DNA of 64,000 nt from Hortaea werneckii (taxonomy: Eukaryota; Ascomycota; Dothideomycetes; Mycosphaerellales; Teratosphaeriaceae), in assembly GCA_037044905.1 (NCBI GenBank), contig JBAOKB010000012.1, positions 35,473 through 99,472 on the forward strand, given 5' to 3'. Position numbers and translations under genes: made by a program. Positions within the stretch are counted from its first letter, which is position 1. Each line of letters opens with the position of its first letter. Positions 57,905-64,000 of this stretch are shown here, piece by piece. The notes below the pieces were generated by a model that was not told the origin of the DNA, made no database searches, and saw nothing but the letters and a program-made list of their open reading frames with translations.

Positions 57905-58329
57905 TACCCTCAATCCTTCAAAGAATCCGGGGCGGATTCCATGATAATGCGTGGGGGGCACGGGCCACCGAATTCGCCGGAGGGGGCAGATTCCATGAAA
58001 AACCGGGGGCAGAAGGAATGAAAAGTACCGGTCGGAATCGTTTCAAACTCGGTGAGTTTCCAATCCGTAGGCACTTTACTCGTGAGTTTTCAACATCGGA
58101 GCGGGAGACCCGCGTGGTGAATTGTTATCGCGGTTCGAAAATCCCGACATTCTGTGTGAAGTTCCGCTCGCAAAGGCTTAGGGTTAGGGTCGGCGGGCGT
58201 AACGGCGGTTCGGCTGGAATTGAGGGACCGCCGGAAGCGCAGGCTGGACGCTCGCGAAGAGGTAGGGTAGATAGAAATACACCAACAAAGGTGCAGAAAA
58301 GCACCCAGCAAGACCACCGACTCTTGTAG
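55213..58329 (+). CDS. TLH 5' module, copy 2, intact chimeric ORF
   Basis: A 1,038-codon frame without stops. The first 897 residues equal the N-terminal part of the complete TLH: two C2H2 fingers, a core-binding-like helical region, the box with APARGTE and the box with TPSTWR. The frame then crosses the unit junction into about 140 residues encoded by the repeated 5' noncoding sequence (starting LPSILQRIRGGFHDN), ending at 58327-58329. It has no helicase motifs. Whether it is expressed is unknown; if it is, it would be a finger-plus-partial-recombinase protein. The Kozak-like context at the ATG is the same as in the full gene (ACACCATGG). Confidence 0.7.
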   Translation: MDAFESLFVHFQNFQIIVCRDCKFAVVPDQIKAHLSQSHQTLTVSTRKGIIEQVEKLDHVAYRSEDVVYPAAEQEAIQELGPVIEQCSQCKACGLLRESKKGIEAHCRKEHGWNSAKSRGGRGSLRSRPAANQPFTEGHCCQRFFKYAQWTKLFKVLPPAPRMLGGGHGCEPEDRAQKLTDEVADGLKRKLREAHHHRKVNVSNVRSEMDPWLEHTSWAHHLAGFEKEELRASLSAAPKLEADERGIESVDEEEEAIERACRATGRVIKKAMDVSSPRTIPRSALHYVNRKETGAANNETPFYSKHEASTKKKYSRVWVSMLRYLWRSQTWENKPDYTLTDGQARRLGAMQSLARRETAALDKGARKVCEDELQWSIVLFWASMLDQELLDDEFQSGFLSALAVLGLDTEDAGWVSVFNFTPKLAAIVTVCKALVVFMAYKQRQDDIDRLIGAGIGESEARKEAVSIVEGVHDMVPRLLCLQEYGGPASPMDRVLHMKTFGMRIRFTEKAGARVTWMNRCQQVAIDKISFSMGDLRDALHSLWERCLGRLTKRLMFLQQEEELPILHLDRLFDNPSDLTEGWSFLDDERNDEVLGRVRRPDGKDVESRKWLWSRAMREDRITKYFLQNIDMSEVRDRSELKWNTTKVEQYFREVTLFKEELIVLCHMAGGAPARGTEVVSIRTENGESARAQRGVFVDNGMVELVTGYHKGYSKSGEAKIIHRYLPQEVGKLLVYHLWLVEPFVHMLRWEVRGEFDFSKYLWEPEPEKKWEGEVDGVREEEESGSEEGGRESDGEEGSSGSESESSTSPSSESEADGGDDEGTAGDRMVSGREARSRPRNGGKAKEGKLQALSIDGFWNTERLKRVMKRELSKCQAGFFVTPSTWRQLYPAIQRVHCLPSILQRIRGGFHDNAWGARATEFAGGGRFHEKPGAEGMKSTGRNRFKLGEFPIRRHFTREFSTSERETRVVNCYRGSKIPTFCVKFRSQRLRVRVGGRNGGSAGIEGPPEAQAGRSRRGRVDRNTPTKVQKSTQQDHRLL

Positions 58330-58480
58330 CATGTAGCTAACGTTCAACCCCATCATGTGTGACCGCGCCATCGCGACAGGGATCGCGAAAATTCTGTGAC
58401 AGGGGTCGGTGCAGCTGAGCCCAGGCGAGGCCGCCGACCGAAACATCAGGACAGACACGTTGCTCGACAGCTAATACACC

Positions 58481-61400
58481 ATGGACGCTTTTGAGAGTCT
58501 GTTCGTACACTTCCAGAATTTTCAAATCATCGTTTGTAGAGATTGCAAGTTTGCAGTGGTTCCAGACCAAATCAAGGCGCATCTCAGCCAAAGTCACCAG
58601 ACGCTAACAGTGAGCACTAGGAAAGGAATAATCGAACAAGTGGAAAAACTCGACCACGTCGCTTATAGGTCAGAAGACGTCGTGTACCCCGCCGCCGAAC
58701 AGGAAGCGATCCAGGAGCTCGGCCCGGTCATCGAGCAATGCTCACAGTGCAAAGCGTGCGGGTTGCTGAGGGAGAGTAAAAAGGGGATCGAGGCGCACTG
58801 TAGAAAGGAACACGGCTGGAACAGCGCCAAAAGCAGAGGAGGTCGAGGGAGTTTGAGGAGTCGACCCGCCGCAAACCAGCCGTTCACGGAAGGTCACTGC
58901 TGTCAGAGATTCTTCAAGTATGCGCAGTGGACTAAGCTCTTTAAAGTGCTACCGCCAGCGCCACGGATGCTAGGAGGCGGTCATGGCTGCGAGCCCGAGG
59001 ACAGGGCGCAGAAGTTGACAGATGAGGTAGCCGATGGACTCAAGAGGAAGCTGCGGGAGGCGCACCATCACAGGAAGGTGAACGTCAGCAATGTCAGGTC
59101 TGAAATGGATCCATGGCTGGAACACACCAGCTGGGCTCACCATCTGGCTGGGTTTGAGAAAGAAGAGCTACGGGCTAGTCTAAGTGCGGCGCCAAAGCTT
59201 GAGGCGGACGAGCGGGGGATAGAGAGCGTGGATGAAGAAGAGGAGGCGATCGAGAGAGCTTGCAGAGCGACCGGCAGGGTGATCAAGAAGGCCATGGACG
59301 TCAGCAGTCCGCGGACGATCCCAAGGTCCGCTCTTCACTACGTGAACAGGAAGGAAACCGGGGCCGCGAACAACGAGACTCCATTCTACAGCAAACACGA
59401 GGCCAGTACGAAGAAGAAATACTCCAGGGTCTGGGTATCAATGCTGAGATATCTTTGGAGGAGTCAGACATGGGAGAACAAGCCAGACTACACGTTGACG
59501 GATGGGCAAGCGAGGAGGCTGGGAGCAATGCAAAGTCTCGCCAGACGAGAGACCGCCGCTCTAGACAAGGGAGCCAGAAAGGTCTGCGAAGACGAGTTAC
59601 AATGGTCCATCGTTCTTTTCTGGGCCAGCATGCTCGACCAGGAGCTGCTAGACGACGAGTTCCAAAGCGGCTTTCTGTCCGCATTGGCAGTTCTCGGCTT
59701 GGACACCGAAGACGCAGGATGGGTAAGCGTGTTCAACTTCACGCCGAAGCTGGCGGCCATCGTCACGGTCTGTAAGGCTCTGGTGGTGTTCATGGCTTAC
59801 AAGCAGAGGCAAGACGACATCGACCGGCTGATCGGAGCCGGGATAGGTGAGAGTGAGGCGAGAAAAGAAGCGGTCAGCATTGTAGAAGGGGTGCACGATA
59901 TGGTGCCCAGGCTGTTGTGTCTTCAGGAATACGGGGGACCAGCGAGCCCGATGGACAGGGTCTTGCACATGAAGACTTTTGGAATGAGGATCAGGTTCAC
60001 GGAGAAAGCCGGGGCACGGGTCACTTGGATGAACAGATGCCAACAGGTCGCCATCGACAAGATCAGCTTCAGCATGGGAGATCTCAGAGATGCACTACAC
60101 TCGCTGTGGGAAAGGTGTCTGGGGAGGCTCACGAAGCGGTTGATGTTCTTACAGCAAGAGGAGGAACTGCCGATCTTGCATCTGGACAGACTGTTCGACA
60201 ACCCAAGCGATCTCACCGAGGGTTGGAGCTTCTTGGACGATGAGAGAAACGATGAAGTCTTGGGCAGAGTCAGGAGGCCGGACGGGAAAGACGTGGAGAG
60301 CAGGAAGTGGTTGTGGAGCCGGGCCATGAGAGAGGACCGAATAACCAAGTACTTTCTACAAAATATCGACATGAGTGAAGTGAGGGACAGGAGTGAGCTA
60401 AAGTGGAACACGACCAAGGTGGAGCAGTACTTCCGGGAGGTGACTCTGTTCAAGGAGGAGCTGATAGTGTTGTGTCACATGGCAGGGGGAGCTCCAGCCA
60501 GAGGGACGGAAGTTGTCAGCATCAGGACCGAGAACGGAGAGAGTGCGCGAGCGCAGAGGGGTGTTTTTGTTGACAATGGCATGGTCGAGCTGGTGACGGG
60601 CTACCACAAAGGCTACAGCAAGAGCGGCGAAGCGAAGATAATCCACAGGTATCTGCCGCAAGAGGTGGGAAAGCTGTTGGTGTACCATTTGTGGCTAGTG
60701 GAACCGTTCGTGCACATGCTCAGGTGGGAAGTCAGGGGCGAGTTCGACTTCAGCAAATATCTGTGGGAGCCGGAGCCGGAAAAGAAATGGGAAGGCGAGG
60801 TCGACGGAGTCAGGGAGGAGGAGGAGAGTGGGAGCGAAGAAGGAGGAAGGGAAAGCGACGGGGAAGAGGGCAGTTCAGGAAGCGAGAGCGAATCGAGCAC
60901 AAGCCCGAGCAGTGAAAGCGAGGCGGATGGAGGTGATGACGAAGGAACGGCAGGAGATCGGATGGTCAGTGGGAGGGAGGCGCGAAGCAGGCCGAGGAAT
61001 GGAGGAAAAGCGAAAGAGGGCAAGCTGCAGGCACTCAGCATAGACGGCTTCTGGAACACAGAGAGGCTGAAGAGGGTGATGAAGAGGGAGCTATCAAAAT
61101 GCCAGGCCGGATTCTTTGTAACGCCGTCGACATGGAGGCAGCTATACCCAGCCATCCAAAGGGTACACTGCCCAGAGGAAGAAGTGACAAAACAGCTCGA
61201 TCGGTTGTACGAAGGAGTAACAACAGAAGATAGGCAGATGCAATCCGGACACAGTAAAAGGATGGAAGAGTTGATCTACGGGATCTTGACGACAGAGAAC
61301 CCGTTCAGCACGCAGTCCGAGCAGGCATCGTTCAGAAAGGTGAGCGTGTCATGGCACCACTTCATCAGGTGGCCGTCCACTGCGACAGGTAATGGAAAGC

Positions 61401-63583
61401 CGACGATCGATCTGGAGAAATACAGGAAGATGGTAGAAGAAGAGAGGTGGGCGAAGTTGAGGAGGGCAGACTTGAACGTGAGTCTGAGGGAAATGCTGGG
61501 GCCGAACGCTTCATTTAGAGGCTCACAACTGGAAGGGCTAAAGGCAATCGTATCGGGCGAGCCGAAGGTAGTAATGGTCATGAGGACCGGAGGAGGCAAG
61601 AGTCTGATGTTCATGCTACCGGCATTCTGCTCAGTCGGAGGGGTGACGGTGGTAGTGGTGCCGTTGATATCGCTAAGGAGCGATCTAGAGAGGAGATGCA
61701 AGGAGATCGGACTCAACGCCGGGAGATGGCCCGACCAGAGCGCCAGGCACGCGAGGATCGTGCTAGTAACACCCGAGAGCGCAGTAACGAAGGCGTTCAA
61801 CAGGTTCATCAACGACAAGCTAGCTACCGGAGAGCTAGACAGGATAGTAGTCGACGAGAGCCACATCGTTCTGGACTCGACAGAGACATGGAGGCCGAAA
61901 GTGCTCGAGCTAGCGGAGTTCGCCAGGAAGGGATGCCAGATGGTGTATCTCACGGCAACGTTGCCACCGAAGGAAGAGTCGAGCTGGCTCGAAGCGATGG
62001 GCTTGGAGAAGAGGACGGTACGGATGATAAGAGACTCGACGACGAGGAGGAACATCGCTTACCAGGTGGTCGAGTACGACCGGCGAGAAGAAGAGGAGAG
62101 GGTAGCGGAGTTGGTAAGAAAGAAACTGGAAGAACACGAGGAGGGACAGATCATAGTGTACTGCCGGAGGGTAGAGCAGTGCAAGAAGATTGGAGAAGTG
62201 CTGAGGTGTCCAGTGTACTACAGGAGGGTCGGAGACGAAGAAATGAAAAGGAAGATTCTGGAACAGCTGGTCAAGGGGACGCACAGAGTGTTCGCGGCGA
62301 CGACAGCGATGGGAATGGGGGTGGATGCACCACACATCAGGGTGGTGGTACACGTGGGAGTGAAGGAATTGGTGAGGGATTACGCACAGGAAAGTGGAAG
62401 GGCAGGAAGAGATGGAGAGGCAAGCGAGGCGATCTTAATGAGAGGCTACAACACAGTAGGGGGTCGGAAAATCTTGGAGAAGGGATTCGTGATGGAAAGG
62501 GGGATGCACGAATATCTGGAAGGGGAGAAGTGTAGGAGGGTTGTGTTAGACAGGGAGATGGATGGGAGGGCGGACAGGATCGGATGCGAGAACGGAGAGA
62601 AAGTGTGTGATGTATGTAGAGGGTTAACAAGAACGGGAAGGAGGGCGAGGGTTGTAGTGAGGACAGGGGGGTTCGTTCCATCACAGCAGCATAGAAGGAG
62701 GGAGCAAGAGGAAGCAGACGGGTCAGGGTCAGAGCCGATGGAACAAGGTAGCGAGGATGGAACACCGAGAGGCTCAGAGTTAGGTACGGACAACGTTGAC
62801 GACGAGGGAGAATCAGGGTCAGGGTTGGCCGAAGCTGGGGATGAGTGTGAAGAGGCAGCAAAGGAAGGAAGAGGGCTAAAGAGGGCAAGAAGTATAGGAG
62901 AGAGAGAGGAGAGGGAGCGAAGCATAAACGAGGCGAGGACAGGAATGAGTAGAGAGGGAGAAAGAGTGCAAGCGCAGAAGAGGTCGAGGTTAGCGGAGAG
63001 GGCTAGCAGAGAGATAGACAGAGACGAGATGGTGAAGAGGCTAGAGGATTGGACGAAGGTAGGGTGTTCGGTGTGCTGGGCGCAAGGGCAGATACAACGG
63101 GCGAAAAGGGCTCGAGGGTGGGAAGAGTGCAGAGGGCACGGGAAGGAGGCAGGGGAGAGGATGGCGGAAGTGAAGAAGAGGATGAAGCGGCTACAGATGG
63201 CTCGATTCAGCGGGTGCAATTTCTGCTGGGTGCCGCAGAGCATATGTCAAAGATGGGAAGAGAAGACGGCGGCGTGCGGGAGTAAAACGGCAGGATATCA
63301 GCGAAGCGGAGTTGCGGGGGCAGGATGCCAATACAAGGGAGTGATGGAGGACATAGGAGGGGCGGTAATCAGCCAAAGGATGTGGGGGAGGGAAGAGAGG
63401 GAGGGAAAGGAGTGGGAGTGGGGGTGGGTAGAGGGGGAGATGGAGAGGAGTTTGGGATTTTGGGAGGGGGGAGGGTTGGAAGAGGACGAATGGGGCCGAC
63501 TATGGAGGTGGGTGATCCGGAAGCGGGCGACGAACATGATGGAAACGAACGAGTTGGTGAGAATGGTGTATCATATAAGCTGA
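58481..63583 (+). CDS. Telomere-linked RecQ-type helicase with C2H2 fingers and tyrosine-recombinase-like region
   Basis: An uninterrupted 1,700-codon frame pointing to the telomere. Residues 19-39 and 90-111 are C2H2 fingers (C19, C22, H34, H39; C90, C93, H106, H111). Residues about 300-325 form a Tyr/Trp-rich helical stretch. R674 (APARGTE), K710, R723, R886 (STWR), H924 (SGHS) and Y933 follow tyrosine-recombinase order. An acidic Ser/Glu tract lies at about 775-830. Superfamily 2 helicase motifs are RTGGGKS (1035-1041), DESH (1125-1128), TATLPP (1158-1163), TTAMGMGVDAP (from 1274) and QESGRAGRDG (1303-1312). A RecQ-type zinc site has C1351, C1369, C1376 and C1379. A Lys/Arg/Glu-rich tail ends in two CxxC pairs (1529/1532, 1579/1582). 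TLH genes sit next to telomeres in many fungi and are thought to be linked to telomere maintenance or end mobility. The ORF shows no RIP damage. Confidence 0.93.
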   Translation: MDAFESLFVHFQNFQIIVCRDCKFAVVPDQIKAHLSQSHQTLTVSTRKGIIEQVEKLDHVAYRSEDVVYPAAEQEAIQELGPVIEQCSQCKACGLLRESKKGIEAHCRKEHGWNSAKSRGGRGSLRSRPAANQPFTEGHCCQRFFKYAQWTKLFKVLPPAPRMLGGGHGCEPEDRAQKLTDEVADGLKRKLREAHHHRKVNVSNVRSEMDPWLEHTSWAHHLAGFEKEELRASLSAAPKLEADERGIESVDEEEEAIERACRATGRVIKKAMDVSSPRTIPRSALHYVNRKETGAANNETPFYSKHEASTKKKYSRVWVSMLRYLWRSQTWENKPDYTLTDGQARRLGAMQSLARRETAALDKGARKVCEDELQWSIVLFWASMLDQELLDDEFQSGFLSALAVLGLDTEDAGWVSVFNFTPKLAAIVTVCKALVVFMAYKQRQDDIDRLIGAGIGESEARKEAVSIVEGVHDMVPRLLCLQEYGGPASPMDRVLHMKTFGMRIRFTEKAGARVTWMNRCQQVAIDKISFSMGDLRDALHSLWERCLGRLTKRLMFLQQEEELPILHLDRLFDNPSDLTEGWSFLDDERNDEVLGRVRRPDGKDVESRKWLWSRAMREDRITKYFLQNIDMSEVRDRSELKWNTTKVEQYFREVTLFKEELIVLCHMAGGAPARGTEVVSIRTENGESARAQRGVFVDNGMVELVTGYHKGYSKSGEAKIIHRYLPQEVGKLLVYHLWLVEPFVHMLRWEVRGEFDFSKYLWEPEPEKKWEGEVDGVREEEESGSEEGGRESDGEEGSSGSESESSTSPSSESEADGGDDEGTAGDRMVSGREARSRPRNGGKAKEGKLQALSIDGFWNTERLKRVMKRELSKCQAGFFVTPSTWRQLYPAIQRVHCPEEEVTKQLDRLYEGVTTEDRQMQSGHSKRMEELIYGILTTENPFSTQSEQASFRKVSVSWHHFIRWPSTATGNGKPTIDLEKYRKMVEEERWAKLRRADLNVSLREMLGPNASFRGSQLEGLKAIVSGEPKVVMVMRTGGGKSLMFMLPAFCSVGGVTVVVVPLISLRSDLERRCKEIGLNAGRWPDQSARHARIVLVTPESAVTKAFNRFINDKLATGELDRIVVDESHIVLDSTETWRPKVLELAEFARKGCQMVYLTATLPPKEESSWLEAMGLEKRTVRMIRDSTTRRNIAYQVVEYDRREEEERVAELVRKKLEEHEEGQIIVYCRRVEQCKKIGEVLRCPVYYRRVGDEEMKRKILEQLVKGTHRVFAATTAMGMGVDAPHIRVVVHVGVKELVRDYAQESGRAGRDGEASEAILMRGYNTVGGRKILEKGFVMERGMHEYLEGEKCRRVVLDREMDGRADRIGCENGEKVCDVCRGLTRTGRRARVVVRTGGFVPSQQHRRREQEEADGSGSEPMEQGSEDGTPRGSELGTDNVDDEGESGSGLAEAGDECEEAAKEGRGLKRARSIGEREERERSINEARTGMSREGERVQAQKRSRLAERASREIDRDEMVKRLEDWTKVGCSVCWAQGQIQRAKRARGWEECRGHGKEAGERMAEVKKRMKRLQMARFSGCNFCWVPQSICQRWEEKTAACGSKTAGYQRSGVAGAGCQYKGVMEDIGGAVISQRMWGREEREGKEWEWGWVEGEMERSLGFWEGGGLEEDEWGRLWRWVIRKRATNMMETNELVRMVYHIS

Positions 63584-63672
63584 GATAGAAGAGGGCAGGA
63601 GGGAGGAAGGAGGCTGAGGGTTAGGGTTAGCTAGTACAGGGCGAAATGTTAGTGAAATGTAAAAGAGAGAGC
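63584..63672. other. Telomere-proximal spacer with short telomere-like tract
   Basis: Noncoding sequence right after the TLH stop. GGGTTAGGGTTAG at 63618-63630 is a short internal telomere-type tract. Confidence 0.8.
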
Positions 63673-63798
63673 AAGCCGTTCAGGGCGCCGACGCCAGGGC
63701 CGCCGGAGGCAAGAGGGTTCCAATTGTCGGGAGGAAAAAGAGAGAGAAAAGGAAAGGGGAAGCCGTTCAGGGCGCCGACGCCAGGGCCGCCGGAGGCA
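63673..63798. repeat. Telomere-associated repeat, two copies of 39 bp with 87-bp period
   Basis: The 39-bp segment starting AAGCCGTTCAGGGCGCC and ending GCCGGAGGCA is present at 63673-63711 and 63760-63798, apparently identical. The 48 bp between them is purine-rich. The second copy abuts the telomere array directly. Confidence 0.93.
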
Positions 63799-63954
63799 TA
63801 GGGTTAGGGTTAGGGTTAGGGTTAGGGTTAGGGTTAGGGTTAGGGTTAGGGTTAGGGTTAGGGTTAGGGTTAGGGTTAGGGTTAGGGTTAGGGTTAGGGT
63901 TAGGGTTAGGGTTAGGGTTAGGGTTAGGGTTAGGGTTAGGGTTAGGGTTAGGGT
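63799..63954 (+). repeat. Terminal telomere, about 26 TTAGGG repeats
   Basis: Perfect tandem TTAGGG from the first TAGGG at 63799 to 63954. The G-rich strand runs 5' to 3' outward, as expected at a right-hand chromosome end. Confidence 0.98.
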
Positions 63955-64000
63955 AGGTGCTGTTCAGGGAACAAACCAAGTTACGTTTAACCTTAGCAAT
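63955..64000. other. Untrimmed Oxford Nanopore native-barcode adapter, not genomic
   Basis: AGGTGCTG (63955-63962), a 24-base block (63963-63986) and TTAACCTTAGCAAT (63987-64000) match the reverse-orientation layout of an ONT native barcode: flank, barcode, flank. From memory the 24-base block is the reverse complement of native barcode 08. The window ends exactly at the end of the adapter flank. Confidence 0.93.

Noticed and set aside
62446..63243. Minus-strand ORF of 265 codons over the TLH C-terminus
   Set aside because: Antisense shadow of purine-rich coding sequence; composition dominated by Ser, Pro and Leu, without motifs.
51369..63583. Whole array as a simple assembly duplication
   Set aside because: Unit 1 differs from unit 2 by many RIP changes, so at least two units are real. 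Only the number of unmutated truncated units remains open.
63767..63979. Minus-strand ORF made of Asn-Pro repeats
   Set aside because: It is a translation of the telomere array and part of the sequencing adapter; not a gene.
1..64000. CRISPR arrays, prokaryotic operons, riboswitches
   Set aside because: Spliceosomal introns and telomere show a eukaryotic nuclear chromosome; the only regular repeats are telomere, telomere-associated and TLH units.

Overview
This is the right-hand end of a chromosome from a filamentous ascomycete (Pezizomycotina). The evidence: genes with several short introns (about 40-95 nt, GT..AG); fungal-specific families (ERG28, HET domain, Sch9-type kinase, ADA2, LaeA-like methyltransferase); CpA-to-TpA mutation typical of repeat-induced point mutation (RIP); and a terminal (TTAGGG)n array reading outward on the + strand. 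A Dothideomycete is my guess from overall protein flavour, but nothing in the window proves the class.

Positions 1-37,200 look like ordinary chromosome: a coiled-coil membrane protein, an unrecognised membrane protein, a LaeA-like methyltransferase, a small CxxC protein, a CUE/RBR E3 ligase, the divergent lipid pair 3-ketoacyl-CoA reductase and ERG28, an F-box-like protein, a disordered nuclear-type protein, a bZIP factor, a secreted beta-propeller lactonase-like protein, a haem-thiolate (chloroperoxidase-type) peroxidase, glucose-6-phosphate isomerase, the Sch9 kinase and the SAGA subunit ADA2. Several of these are central housekeeping genes (ER fatty acid elongation and sterol synthesis, glycolysis, TOR/nutrient signalling, transcription).

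Positions 37,200-47,800 are accessory in character: a RIP-marked MITE-like element with about 55-bp inverted repeats and an internal telomere-like tract, an MFS sugar transporter, an FAD monooxygenase, a LITAF-domain protein, a HET-domain protein, a 68-bp tandem duplication and a Cys-rich secreted/anchored protein.

Positions 47,900-51,368 are decayed subtelomere: a truncated membrane-protein gene, 2.3 kb of TA-rich sequence without ORFs (heavily RIPed), and the signal-peptide exon of a small secreted protein cut off where the terminal array begins.

Positions 51,369-63,800 are a telomere-linked helicase (TLH) array. Two 3,268-bp units carry only the 5' module of the gene, followed by one complete 1,700-aa TLH reading towards the telomere. 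The centromere-proximal unit is RIPed (six nonsense codons); the second is intact and matches the third wherever compared. Upstream of the RecQ helicase, the complete protein has two C2H2 fingers and a region that matches the catalytic layout of tyrosine recombinases (R, K, xxxR, GH, and Y nine residues after the H). The two truncated units stop just before the GH and Y boxes. I regard this as the best candidate for an undescribed system. The window ends with two copies of a 39-bp telomere-adjacent repeat, about 26 telomere repeats, and 46 bases that match an untrimmed Oxford Nanopore native-barcode adapter rather than genome.
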